Position numbers and translations under genes: made by a program. A stretch of DNA of 64,000 nt from assembly GCA_039818985.1 (NCBI GenBank), contig JBCBSU010000001.1:274367-338366 (forward strand), in the 5' to 3' direction. Positions 44,941 through 54,199 of the stretch are shown here, piece by piece. The notes beneath the pieces were generated by a model. It saw nothing but the letters and a program-made list of their open reading frames with translations, searched no databases and was not told where the DNA came from. Each line of letters opens with the position of its first letter. Position 1 is the stretch's first letter. This DNA is from Pseudomonadota bacterium (GTDB taxonomy: Bacteria; Pseudomonadota; Alphaproteobacteria; Sphingomonadales; Sphingomonadaceae).

Positions 44941-46149
44941 ATGCTTCGTATATTGAGGATGTGGGTAGCAGCATGGGTGTCGGTTCTGGCTATCGCCTCT
45001 GCCGCTCCGGCCTTTGCCGGACAGTGCAAGACCAGCCAGTTCAGCCTCGACACCGATTTCCCGGCCGGAGCTATGGCCAGCTGTGTGACTGTTGCCGAGG
45101 ATCGCATCAGAATCATCATAGCGCCCGAGGACGCGCCGCCGATCAATCCCAGCCCTTGGTATGCCTTTCGGCTAACGCCCATTGCGCCGGGAGAGAGCGG
45201 CATGGTCGCGGTCGAGATCGACTATCCGCAATATGCCCATCGCTACTGGCCTAAGGTCAGCACCGATAACAGGATTTGGGACCGGTTGCAGCCGGATGCC
45301 GTGCAGTCTCTGGTCAAGGATGATGAGGGCCGCACAAAACGTGTGCTCTTGAAAGTCAGGCTTTCGGATATCCCGGTTTTTATCGCCGGGCAGGAGCTTC
45401 TGACACCGCAACACTATGATGACTGGTTCGCCATGGTCGAGAAGCATGGCGATGTGCGTAAATGGCGGCTGGGATTATCCGCTGAGAAGCGCCCCATTGA
45501 CGCGATCACCATCTCGGCCAGACCCGGCGTCCAGAAAGAGCAGGTCGTGCTGATTGGCCGGCAACATCCGCCCGAGCTCACGGGGGCGATTGCCCATCTC
45601 GTCTTTACCGAGACCCTGCTGGAAGACAGCGATCTGGCAAAACGCTATCGTGAACGGTTTGAAACCATCGTGGTGCCGCTGGTGAATCCGGACGGTGTGG
45701 TCAGGGGGCATTGGCGTCACAATACCGGTGGGATCGATCTCAACCGTGACTGGGGTCCATTCACCCAGCCCGAAACACGGCTGTTGCGTGATGTGCTGGT
45801 CGGCATCGAAAATGATCCGAACAAGGATTTGCGGCTTTTCATCGACTTCCATTCCACCCAGAAGGATGTCGTCTATACCATCCCTGATCGGTTCGAGACC
45901 GATCCGCCGATGCTGGTGACCAACTGGCTGAAGCGCTATCAGGACCGCATGCCGGGTTATGAAGTGGTGATAGAAGCTGGCCATAATGCGGACCGCCCGG
46001 TGTCAAAGGCCTATATCTACGAGGCTTTTGGCGCGCCAAGCGCAACCTTTGAGCTGGGTGATGAGACCGACCGCAAGCGCATCGAGCGGATAGGCAGGGA
46101 AGCCGCCATTGCCATGATGGAAACATTGCTGAAAACCGAAGCCCCCTGA
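44941..46149 (+). CDS. M14-family zinc carboxypeptidase, exported
   Basis: A 402-residue exported metallopeptidase. The signal peptide ends near PAFAGQ. The zinc ligands fit H209-P-P-E212 (GRQHPPELTG) and H304 in DFHS. VNPDGVVRG and GGIDLNRDWG are the substrate-pocket motifs, and E371 in FELGDETD is the expected catalytic acid/base. The first 150 residues form a beta-rich pro- or adhesion domain. M14 members include gamma-D-glutamyl amidases and ordinary carboxypeptidases; this cannot be resolved. It is two bases before the deacylase gene, so the two are coupled. Confidence 0.92.
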   Translation: MLRILRMWVAAWVSVLAIASAAPAFAGQCKTSQFSLDTDFPAGAMASCVTVAEDRIRIIIAPEDAPPINPSPWYAFRLTPIAPGESGMVAVEIDYPQYAHRYWPKVSTDNRIWDRLQPDAVQSLVKDDEGRTKRVLLKVRLSDIPVFIAGQELLTPQHYDDWFAMVEKHGDVRKWRLGLSAEKRPIDAITISARPGVQKEQVVLIGRQHPPELTGAIAHLVFTETLLEDSDLAKRYRERFETIVVPLVNPDGVVRGHWRHNTGGIDLNRDWGPFTQPETRLLRDVLVGIENDPNKDLRLFIDFHSTQKDVVYTIPDRFETDPPMLVTNWLKRYQDRMPGYEVVIEAGHNADRPVSKAYIYEAFGAPSATFELGDETDRKRIERIGREAAIAMMETLLKTEAP

Positions 46150-46151
46150 CC

Positions 46152-47828
46152 ATGGCAGGAAAGCGACTGGCTGTTCGCGCAGGGCTATGCGGACTTGCGC
46201 TGTGTTTGCTGGCTGCCTGCGCCACGCATCAAGGGCCAACCCCTGCCTCTGCCGAGTTCGACGTCCTGATCGAAAACGGGACAGTCTACGATGGCAGTGG
46301 AGCCGCAGGCACTAAAGCCGCTATCGGCATTATCGGCGACCGGATCGTCTCGATTGCACCGTCACAGCAAACCGATGAGCCTCGGGCAAGGCGGCGCATT
46401 GATGCGTCCGGCCTGATCGTCGCGCCCGGATTTATCGACCCGCATACGCATCTGGTCGAGGATTTGAGCAGTGACAACCGGGAGCGGCGCAACAATGCAC
46501 CCTATCTTACCCAGGGCGTGACCAGCGTTGTTCTGGGCAATGATGGCTATGGCGATTATTATGTCCAGTCCATGGCCCGGCTGCTGTCTAAACTGGGCAC
46601 CGGCACCAATATGGCATTCATGGTCGGCTTTGGTCCGGTGCGTCGTGAGTTGCTGGCCGAGACCAACCGCGCCCCGACACCCGATGAACTGGCGCAGATG
46701 CAAGGCTTTGTCGCACGCGGCATGTGTGAAGGCGCGGTCGGTTTTTCGACCGGCCTTTATTATACGCCGCAAAATTTTGCCCAAACCGATGAAGTGGTGG
46801 CTTTGGCCTCTGTCGCGGGCGGTCTGGGCGGCATTTATGACAGCCATATCCGGGATGAAAGCAGTTATAATATCGGCCTGCATGCCGCGGTTGAGGAAGC
46901 GCTGCATATCGGGCGAGAGGCGAATATCCCGGTGCATATCGCGCATATCAAGGCACTCGGTCCCGCCGTCTGGGGTGCCAGCAGTGATATTGTCGCGATG
47001 GTCGAGAGGGCGCGCACTGCGGGCCAGGTGGTTACTGCAGACCAATATCCATGGGAAGCCAGCGGTACCCGGATCAGCAACGCGCTGGTCCCGCGCTGGG
47101 CGCTTGAAGGCGGACTGGATGGCCTGCGTGTGCGGCTGAAAGACCCGCAGATACGCAAGCGGATTGTAGCCGGCATGGCCGAGGGCCTGAAGCGACGGGG
47201 CGGGGCCGCTGCCTTGCTGTTTACCGGCGCTGTCGGCGCGGCGGATGCGCCGACAGGCATAACCCTGGCCGATTATGCACGGCAGAAAAATATCGGCCCG
47301 CTCGATGCGGCTCTGGAAATATTGGCGGCAGGTGACAGCCGGGTGGCTTCTTTCAACATGGACGAGGACGATATCGCCACATTTGCCCGCCAGCCCTGGG
47401 TCGTGACCAGTTCGGACGGCAGCACCGGCCATCCGCGCAAATATGCCAGCTTCCCGAAAGCCTATCAGCGTTTCGTCAGGCAGGACAAGCTGTTCGACAT
47501 GGCAGGCTATGTTCACCGTTCTTCAGGCCGTACGGCAGAGTTGCTGGGACTAGAGGGGCGGGGCTTTATTCGCGCAGGATATTTTGCCGATATCGTCCTG
47601 TTCGATCCCGATCAGTTCCAGCCCGTGGCGAATTATCAGCAGCCGGAAAAACTGTCGCGAGGCGTCCGCTATCTGCTGGTGAATGGCGAGCTGGCGATTG
47701 ATGACGGTGCGCTAACTGGCACGCTGGCCGGTCGTCCGCTGCTGAAAGACACCAGCGCATATGCGGCGCAGTGCCAAAAGGCAGGCGGCCAACAGAGAGG
47801 CGGCCAAGAGAAAGGTGGAGAGTCCTGA
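46152..47828 (+). CDS. N-acyl-D-amino-acid deacylase, lipoprotein
   Basis: An amidohydrolase-superfamily enzyme. The signal ends at the lipobox LLAAC (C around residue 24), so the 558-residue precursor becomes a lipoprotein. The metal motif HTH is at residues 98-100 (GFIDPHTHLVED). GAVGFSTGLYYTP, HIAHIKALG, and SSDGSTGHPRKYASFP are hallmarks of N-acyl-D-aminoacylase. It probably cleaves an N-acyl or N-peptidyl D-residue outside the cytoplasm. It is tightly spaced behind the M14 gene and overlaps the symporter gene by one base. Confidence 0.9.
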   Translation: MAGKRLAVRAGLCGLALCLLAACATHQGPTPASAEFDVLIENGTVYDGSGAAGTKAAIGIIGDRIVSIAPSQQTDEPRARRRIDASGLIVAPGFIDPHTHLVEDLSSDNRERRNNAPYLTQGVTSVVLGNDGYGDYYVQSMARLLSKLGTGTNMAFMVGFGPVRRELLAETNRAPTPDELAQMQGFVARGMCEGAVGFSTGLYYTPQNFAQTDEVVALASVAGGLGGIYDSHIRDESSYNIGLHAAVEEALHIGREANIPVHIAHIKALGPAVWGASSDIVAMVERARTAGQVVTADQYPWEASGTRISNALVPRWALEGGLDGLRVRLKDPQIRKRIVAGMAEGLKRRGGAAALLFTGAVGAADAPTGITLADYARQKNIGPLDAALEILAAGDSRVASFNMDEDDIATFARQPWVVTSSDGSTGHPRKYASFPKAYQRFVRQDKLFDMAGYVHRSSGRTAELLGLEGRGFIRAGYFADIVLFDPDQFQPVANYQQPEKLSRGVRYLLVNGELAIDDGALTGTLAGRPLLKDTSAYAAQCQKAGGQQRGGQEKGGES

Positions 47829-49063
47829 TGCGGTTCTGGTTCAGAATTCCGCTGTGGCAGCGTGTTGTCGGCGCCCTGGTGCTTGGCATTGCCGTCGGCC
47901 TTGCATGGGGCCAGGAGGCAGAGAGCATCAAATGGATTGGCGACCTGTTCATCCGGGCTATCAAAATGCTCGTGGTGCCGCTGATTTTTTTCTCGCTGGT
48001 CAGCGGCGTCGCGGCGATTGGCGATTTGAAGAAGCTCGGCAATGTCGGCAGCAGGGCTTTGCTGCTGTTTGTCAGCACCGGTGTGATCTCGGTGACGCTG
48101 GGCATGACCATGGGCAGCCTTTTCAAGCCCGGCGAAAACCTCAATATCACGCTGCCCGAAGGGGCGGAGATACCAGAACCGGCGATTACCTCGCCGACCG
48201 AGATGATATTGTCGCTGATCCCGGAAAACCCGATCATGACGATGGCGCAGGGGCAAATTCTGCCGCTGATTATCTTCGCTTTGCTGTTCGGTATAGCGCT
48301 GTTGCGTGCGGGCGAGGATGCCGCACCGACAATCCGCAACGTCGATGCCGCCGCCTCGATCATGCAGCAGATGACGATGCTGGTGATGGAGCTGACGCCT
48401 TTCGGTGTGTTTGCGCTGATGGCCTGGGTGGCGGGAACCTTTGGCTGGGAGGCATTGCTGCCGCTCGCGCAGATGGTGCTGCTCAACTATGCGGGCTGCT
48501 TCATCATCATATTGATCGTCTATCCGGTTATCATCCGTGGCATTGCCAAATTGCCGGTCATCGACTTTTTCCGCGGCGTTATTGACGCACAGGCGATCGC
48601 CTTCTCCACCGCCTCATCCAATGCCGCATTACCGGTGACGCTGCGCTGTGTGCAGCGCAATCTGGGCGTCTCCAAAAGCGTATCCAGTTTCACTGTCGCG
48701 CTAGGGGCGACCATCAACATGAACGGCACCGCGATGTATCTTGGCCTGGTGGCGTTGTTTGGTGCGCAGCTTTTCGGGGTGGAGCTGAGCTGGACCTCCT
48801 ATTTACTGATCGGCCTTACCGCGACATTGGGTTCGGTCGGTGCAGCGGGTATTCCGGGCTCGGGCCTGATCATGATGAGCCTGGTGCTCTCCTCCATCGG
48901 TGTGCCGCTGGAGACCATCGCCTTTGTGGCCGGTATCAATCACATCATGGACATGATGCGCACCATGACCAATGTCACCGGCGACGCCACGGTCGCGGTT
49001 GCCGTGGGCCGCATGGCCGGCGAGATTGATGTCGAGGAATATGAGTCCGATGACGACGTCTGA
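47828..49063 (+). CDS. Dicarboxylate/amino acid:cation symporter (DAACS)
   Basis: A GltP/DctA-type transporter that takes up glutamate, aspartate or C4-dicarboxylates with H+ or Na+. The 411-residue product has the family motifs AIKMLVVPLIFFSLVSGV, FSTASSNAALPVTLRC (the SSxAxLP hairpin), LGATINMNGTAMYLG and GAAGIPGSG. Eight or more hydrophobic segments fit. The ATG overlaps the deacylase stop (TGATG); a start 57 bases upstream would only add a basic tail. It is the last gene of the plus-strand operon and probably imports the released amino acid. Confidence 0.93.
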   Translation: MRFWFRIPLWQRVVGALVLGIAVGLAWGQEAESIKWIGDLFIRAIKMLVVPLIFFSLVSGVAAIGDLKKLGNVGSRALLLFVSTGVISVTLGMTMGSLFKPGENLNITLPEGAEIPEPAITSPTEMILSLIPENPIMTMAQGQILPLIIFALLFGIALLRAGEDAAPTIRNVDAAASIMQQMTMLVMELTPFGVFALMAWVAGTFGWEALLPLAQMVLLNYAGCFIIILIVYPVIIRGIAKLPVIDFFRGVIDAQAIAFSTASSNAALPVTLRCVQRNLGVSKSVSSFTVALGATINMNGTAMYLGLVALFGAQLFGVELSWTSYLLIGLTATLGSVGAAGIPGSGLIMMSLVLSSIGVPLETIAFVAGINHIMDMMRTMTNVTGDATVAVAVGRMAGEIDVEEYESDDDV

Positions 49064-49099
49064 CCTCCGGCGACGACAATTTCACAACAGTTCAGTTCT

Positions 49100-50335
49100 T
49101 CAGACCAGGGCCGCCAGTCGGTTCGCCGCACCCATGGCCAGCGTCCAGCCCAGCATGCCATGCCCGGCATTGATCGCGAGGTTTTGCCGCGGCCTTGAAA
49201 TGATCGGCTGCGAATTAGGCGTCATCGGCCGATGCCCCGCCCAGAAATTGTCCGCCGTCTCATAATCTCCGGCATCGGGCAGCGACATTTTCGCCGATTG
49301 CACAAGGCATTGCATACGGTCCGGATCGACATCATGGCTGGCATCCCCCAGATCAGCGAGTCCGGCTATCCGCACCCGGTCGCCCATATTGGTGAAAACG
49401 ATCCGTCGCTTGCTGTCGGTGATGCTGATCTTCGGCGATTGGTTGCCGCTTCTGATGTCGAAGGAATAACCTTTCATCGGCTGGATCGGTAACCTGATCC
49501 CGTGCTTGTGCAGCAATGCAGATGAGGCATGGCCGGCGCATATGGCAATCATGGCTGCCTGGCGTTCTTCGCCGCTACACAGTGTCAGGCGGGCAGGGCC
49601 ATTATCCAGATGCAGTGACCGAACGCGTTCGCCAAGCCGAAATTCTACGCCATATTCGTTTTGCAGCAATGCCATCATCCCGGCGCAGAATTTGCGGGCA
49701 TCGCCCACGGCATCCTCGGGCGAATAGATTGCCCCGGCCAGATGATCGCGCTGATATTCGAGGGCGGGTTCGAGCGAAATCGCCTCATCGGGCGGCAGCA
49801 CCTTCTGTGCGCCGCCATATTTCTTTTTGAGCGCAATCAGCGACCGGGCGCGATCAAAGCCTGCTTCGCTATAGTGCAGATGGATTTTACCTGCAGTCTG
49901 GAGACCGAATTCCAGGTCATGCTCGTGCGCCAGGGCTTCCATCGCCTGCTTTGACTCCGCCGCTAGCTTCAGCACTTCACCCGTGTTGTCGAGAAAGCGC
50001 CTGTCATTGCTTTCACCCAGAAATTTCAACAGCCAATGGACATGTTCGAATGTCGGGCGAAGGTGCAGGCGAAACGCATCTTCCCTGCGGAGCAGCAATT
50101 TGGGAAAATTGCGCCAGATGGCGGCACTGGCTAGGGCATCAGTGTAATTATAGCTGAGCTGGGCGCCATTGGCGAAGGATGCGCCCTGTCCCGGGCCGTC
50201 TTCGCTATCGATCACTTCGATCTGTCGGCCTTTTCTGGCCAGGGCATAGGCGGTGGCCATGCCAATAACCCCCGCGCCAACAATGATGACGCGCTGGTTT
50301 TTGCTATGCGTCCCACCGCTATGCATGCCAACCAA
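49100..50335 (-). CDS. dadA: D-amino acid dehydrogenase-like flavoprotein
   Basis: An FAD-dependent amine oxidase of the DadA group, which oxidises D-amino acids to 2-oxoacids and passes electrons to the respiratory chain. In the 411-residue product the dinucleotide motif VIIVGAGVIGMATAYALARK is near residues 16-35. PGQGASFANGAQLSYNYTDAL and the C-terminal GHGMLGWTLAMGAANRLAALV are DadA-type. It faces the symporter and is transcribed the other way, with the CapA-type gene divergent. Its presence supports D-residues as the substrate. Glycine oxidase-type activity is an alternative. Confidence 0.9.
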   Translation of the reverse strand: MVGMHSGGTHSKNQRVIIVGAGVIGMATAYALARKGRQIEVIDSEDGPGQGASFANGAQLSYNYTDALASAAIWRNFPKLLLRREDAFRLHLRPTFEHVHWLLKFLGESNDRRFLDNTGEVLKLAAESKQAMEALAHEHDLEFGLQTAGKIHLHYSEAGFDRARSLIALKKKYGGAQKVLPPDEAISLEPALEYQRDHLAGAIYSPEDAVGDARKFCAGMMALLQNEYGVEFRLGERVRSLHLDNGPARLTLCSGEERQAAMIAICAGHASSALLHKHGIRLPIQPMKGYSFDIRSGNQSPKISITDSKRRIVFTNMGDRVRIAGLADLGDASHDVDPDRMQCLVQSAKMSLPDAGDYETADNFWAGHRPMTPNSQPIISRPRQNLAINAGHGMLGWTLAMGAANRLAALV

Positions 50336-50503
50336 GCCCCCCTGACCTGTGCAACATAATTGGGGATTATCGCCAGTGACTCCAATTCTATTGCCATTTG
50401 AGCATATAACCTGGGGCTATTGTCGAGTAAGAAACACTTATAAGATTGTGGTGCCCTGATGCGTTACGTTTGGATGATACGACACCCGGGAGGCAGGGGG
50501 TAT

Positions 50504-52522
50504 ATGGGACAGTCAAATATGCGCAGGGATATTGTCGAAAACCTCTCAAAACTGGTTGTGTTTGGACTGATCAGCATGGCTGTGCCTGTGGCGGCGCATG
50601 TGCTTGTTCCGGCGCAGTCCGGCATCGAAATCACGGGTAGTGTCTCAATTGCCGATGCCGAGTCTTCGCCCAATGGCATAAAGGTCACCATAAACGGAGT
50701 GAATACATCGACCGATGAACGCGGCGGTTTCCAGATGACACTGGAAAAGGCACCAATTTATCAGATTGCGTTTCAGGCAGAGGATATCTTTGCCTCGGTC
50801 CAGACCTTCGCGGCGAGCGAACTGACCCAGAGACCCTCTGGCGTTCTGACTGTCCCCCCGATTGAGCTGGTGGCCAGAAAAGAGGGACGCGTAGAACTTG
50901 TCTTCGGCGGTGATTTCATGGTTGGACGCCGATATCTTGCGCCGAAATGGAATGAGCCTGTGCTTGTTCGCGACGAAACACGCGGCGATGATATGCGGGC
51001 GCTGACCCGGCACATGAAGCCCTATTTCGAGACCGCCGATTTCGCTTCGGTCAATCTGGAATCGATCCTGGCAACCGCAGAGCCACCCGAGCATGCGCCA
51101 AAGTCGGTCGTTTTCTATACCCATCCCGATGCTCTGGAAGCGCTGGAGTATATGGGCGTCGACTATGTCTCGCTGGGGAATAATCATAGCTATGACTATC
51201 TCGATGACGGGTTGGAGCAGACATTTGACGCCTTGCAGCAATCACCCATTGGCTATTCGGGTGCCGGGCTGAATGCGGCACAGGCCGAGGCGCCGTGGCG
51301 TGTCTCGCTCAATGGTCAGGACTTTGCCATGCTGGGCTATGTCGGCTGGAAAGGCCGGGTAACACCCAATCAGGTGGCCGAAGCGGACAAGGGCGGCGCG
51401 GCGCTGGGGACGCAAGAGGTCATGCAGGCCGCGGCTGCGCAAACCGAAGCCAGAGGTGAGGTCAGCGTCATCCAATATCATGGCAGCCGCGAATATAGCG
51501 AAGCCCCGACCGAGATAACCGAAACCCGGCTCAAGGCGGCAGTTGATGCCGGAGCGGATCTTGTCATCGGTCATCACCCGCATGTGACCCACGGGCTGGA
51601 GCTTTATAACGGCAAGCTGATTGCCTGGTCGCTCGGTAACTTCCTGTTTGACCAGTTTTTCTATGAGACCCATGGCGCGATGGCACTGCGTGTCTGGATG
51701 GACGGCGATCAATTTTATCGCGCCGAGGTGATCCCGCTGCATATCAAGGATTATCGGCCGATCCCGGCGATGGCGGATGTCCGCAACTATGTGCTGCAAA
51801 GGGTGATGCGCCTGTCCGCCGAGCGCGGCAGCCATTTGCGTCTGTCCGGCGGGCATGCCGTGCTGTCGGCAACGGGCAATAGGGCAGAGGCGGGGCCATC
51901 GGGCATTACCCATGTCCAGGCAGAAAATGGCCAAATCCAGGACCTTCCAATGATGCTGATGGCCAGTGATGGCGATGAGGAGGTCGGGAAAACCGGCACA
52001 CGCCTTGGCAAGGACCTGTTCTTTCGCGGCGATTTTGAGACCCATGATATCTTTGGCCTGAATGATCGCAGCTGGCAGATCGACAATGCGCAGGCCGTTC
52101 TCAGTCAGACTGCAAAGACCGGGGCTTATGCTCTTGAACTGACGCCCGATGATCGGGATGCGTGGTTCACCCTGGCACCCAAGACGTTTTTGAGGGTCTT
52201 CAATCAGGACAGCTATACGCTCACCGCCTGGATCAAACCGCAATCCGATCTGGAGGTTGCGGCCTTTACCCAGACCCGCCCCAGAGGCATGGACCGCTAT
52301 CAGGCGCTGGAAGCCGCGCCTTTGCTATCCATCGGGGAGACATCGCTGAAATCGGGTCAATGGCAGCAGATCCGTTTCGATTTCAAAGTGGCACGGGACG
52401 ACCGTGACAGGACGCGCCCGATGCGACCGGTATTGAAACTTCGTGCCGCCAACGGCGGTACAGCGCCGGCAGACATTCTGATCGACCAGTTTGCCATTAT
52501 CGAATGGAATGCGGGCAGCTGA
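50504..52522 (+). CDS. Secreted CapA/PgsA-type metallophosphatase with flanking beta domains
   Basis: A 672-residue exported protein. After a signal-like hydrophobic segment (about 13-30) comes a beta-sandwich regulatory-like domain (about 35-120), then the poly-gamma-glutamate capsule A (metallophosphatase-like) domain (about 130-440): GDFMVGRR with D137, LGNNHSYDY with H228, and IGHHPHVTHGLELYN with H357, H358 and H360. A further beta domain (about 500-670) resembles a carbohydrate-binding jelly roll. No capB or capC lies nearby, so this may be a degrading rather than synthesising enzyme. ATG at 50504 is used; 50459 and 50519 are alternatives. Confidence 0.87.
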   Translation: MGQSNMRRDIVENLSKLVVFGLISMAVPVAAHVLVPAQSGIEITGSVSIADAESSPNGIKVTINGVNTSTDERGGFQMTLEKAPIYQIAFQAEDIFASVQTFAASELTQRPSGVLTVPPIELVARKEGRVELVFGGDFMVGRRYLAPKWNEPVLVRDETRGDDMRALTRHMKPYFETADFASVNLESILATAEPPEHAPKSVVFYTHPDALEALEYMGVDYVSLGNNHSYDYLDDGLEQTFDALQQSPIGYSGAGLNAAQAEAPWRVSLNGQDFAMLGYVGWKGRVTPNQVAEADKGGAALGTQEVMQAAAAQTEARGEVSVIQYHGSREYSEAPTEITETRLKAAVDAGADLVIGHHPHVTHGLELYNGKLIAWSLGNFLFDQFFYETHGAMALRVWMDGDQFYRAEVIPLHIKDYRPIPAMADVRNYVLQRVMRLSAERGSHLRLSGGHAVLSATGNRAEAGPSGITHVQAENGQIQDLPMMLMASDGDEEVGKTGTRLGKDLFFRGDFETHDIFGLNDRSWQIDNAQAVLSQTAKTGAYALELTPDDRDAWFTLAPKTFLRVFNQDSYTLTAWIKPQSDLEVAAFTQTRPRGMDRYQALEAAPLLSIGETSLKSGQWQQIRFDFKVARDDRDRTRPMRPVLKLRAANGGTAPADILIDQFAIIEWNAGS

Positions 52523-52828
52523 TCGTCATCAGTCGCGCGACAAGGGCGTAACGGGAAGGCTTTGCCGCAAATGAAACGGGGTGAGCCCAGCACTGGCCCA
52601 CCCCGCGCTTCTGGAGCAGCCGGAAATTAGTGCGACCAGACACAGCGTCAAAGGGCAACCGCTCCATTATGGACAGTTTATTGTCGCTTTGCGCTGCCTA
52701 TTGTGGAGGCAAGCTATTGCCAGGAATTGCGCTGATTGAACCTGACTATATCGCCCCCATATGACATAGAGACTTTGCGCCCGCCGCCATCACCGGCCCC
52801 AGGGATGCCTTACTGATGGAGACACCCG
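52523..52828. other. Intergenic region after the CapA-type gene
   Basis: About 306 bases without a gene. At 52577-52605 an 11-base stem (CGGGGTGAGCC/GGCCCACCCCG, one mismatch) with a seven-base loop is a strong RNA hairpin but lacks a T-run. The rest has no recognisable promoter or repeat. Confidence 0.6.
52577..52605 (+). terminator. Possible terminator-like hairpin
   Basis: CGGGGTGAGCC pairs with GGCCCACCCCG around CAGCACT, with one A-C mismatch. It lies 55 bases after the CapA-type stop. The lack of a T-run makes it a weak or factor-dependent candidate. Confidence 0.4.
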
Positions 52829-54199
52829 CTGAGCGACGATAGCGAAGACGAGCAGTCAGGCCGGGGGTCGCGCAGAGAATCGCGGGCAGTACCGCGCGGA
52901 CGGTTGTCGCGCCTCGGGCGCTTCGGTCAGTTGGCCGGTGGCATAGCCGGGGGCGTCATGGCCGAGGGCGCGCGCCGCGTTGCCAGGGGCGAGCGACCGA
53001 AGATGCGCGACATGCTGCTGACCCCGGGCAATGCCAACCGAATTGCCGACCAGCTGTCGCATTTGCGCGGCGCGGCGATGAAGTTGGGCCAGATGATCTC
53101 GATGGATTCGGGCGACATGTTGCCACCCGAATTGTCGGCGTTGCTGGCACGGCTGCGCGACAAGGCCTATCACATGCCGCCCAAGCAGTTGCAGCAGACG
53201 CTGAACGATCAATGGGGTGAGGGCTGGCGTCGCCGCTTCAAGCGCTTCACCGCGCATCCGGTGGCCGCCGCGTCGATCGGCCAGGTCCACCGTGCCACCA
53301 CCCCTGATGGCCGCGAACTGGCGATAAAGGTTCAATATCCGGGCATTACCGACAGTATCGACTCCGATGTCGACAATGTGGTTACCCTGTTGCGCATGTC
53401 GGGAATGGTTCCGAAAGAGCTCGACATCGCGCCCCTGCTCGAAGAGGCCAAGCGCCAGCTGCATGAGGAAACCGACTATCTGCGCGAGGGCGAACAGATG
53501 CGGCGTTTCGGCGAATTGCTTGCCGATGATGACCGTTTCGTGGTGCCCCGGCTCGATGCGGAATTCACCACCGAGCGGGTGCTGGCGATGAGCTTCGAAG
53601 AGGGCCATGCCATCGAGAAGCTGACCGAGGCGGGTCAGGATTTGCGTGATCGGGTGATGACGACGCTGATCGATCTGGTGCTGCAGGAAATGTATGTCTT
53701 CGGCCAGATGCAGACTGATCCGAACTTCGCCAATTACCGCTATCGTCCCGAAACCGGTCAGCTGGTGCTGCTCGATTTCGGGGCGGCACGCCCGGTCGAC
53801 CTGGAGGCGGTAACCGCCTATCGCCAGCTGCTCAGGGCCGGGATTGATGGCGACCCAGAGGCGGTGCTGCAGGGCGCGCTCGATGCTGGTTTCATGAGTC
53901 CGGTCGCGGTCGAGCGGCATCGCGACATTGTCGACCGGATGATAGCGACCATTATCGAGGAAATACATCGCCCCGGACGGTTTGATTTCGGCGACCGTGC
54001 CTTTGTCAAGGTGCTGGCAGATCAGGGGATGGCGATGGCCGAGGACCGACAGACCTGGCACATCCCGCCGGTCGAGACGCTATTCATGCAGCGCAAGATC
54101 AGCGGCACCGCGCTGCTGGCGGCGCGCCTCAAGGCCAGAGTCGATATCCGTTCGATGGTGCAGCGCCATCTCGACTCGTTCGAGCCGACACAAGCCTAA
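52829..54199 (+). CDS. ABC1/UbiB-family atypical kinase, probable CTG start
   Basis: An ABC1/UbiB (ADCK) family protein. The conserved N-terminus RAVPRGRLSRLGRFG, KLGQMISMD, AAASIGQVHRAT, AIKVQYPG and VLLDFGAARP are all present. No ATG precedes the conserved region. TTG at 52904 would cut into RAVPRGRLSRL. CTG at 52829 has GGAG seven bases before it and gives a 456-residue product, so it is preferred. UbiB relatives support ubiquinone synthesis or lipid-related steps. It overlaps the DoxX gene end to end. Confidence 0.85.
   Translation: MSDDSEDEQSGRGSRRESRAVPRGRLSRLGRFGQLAGGIAGGVMAEGARRVARGERPKMRDMLLTPGNANRIADQLSHLRGAAMKLGQMISMDSGDMLPPELSALLARLRDKAYHMPPKQLQQTLNDQWGEGWRRRFKRFTAHPVAAASIGQVHRATTPDGRELAIKVQYPGITDSIDSDVDNVVTLLRMSGMVPKELDIAPLLEEAKRQLHEETDYLREGEQMRRFGELLADDDRFVVPRLDAEFTTERVLAMSFEEGHAIEKLTEAGQDLRDRVMTTLIDLVLQEMYVFGQMQTDPNFANYRYRPETGQLVLLDFGAARPVDLEAVTAYRQLLRAGIDGDPEAVLQGALDAGFMSPVAVERHRDIVDRMIATIIEEIHRPGRFDFGDRAFVKVLADQGMAMAEDRQTWHIPPVETLFMQRKISGTALLAARLKARVDIRSMVQRHLDSFEPTQA

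Noticed and set aside
46362-47516. 384-codon minus-strand frame opposite the D-aminoacylase gene
   Set aside because: Shadow of a gene with intact HTH and D-aminoacylase motifs.
50504-52522. Poly-gamma-glutamate capsule synthesis operon
   Set aside because: Only the CapA-type protein is present; no ligase CapB or membrane partner CapC is near.
52856-54061. 401-codon minus-strand frame opposite the UbiB-family gene
   Set aside because: No family pattern; the plus strand has all the ABC1 kinase motifs.
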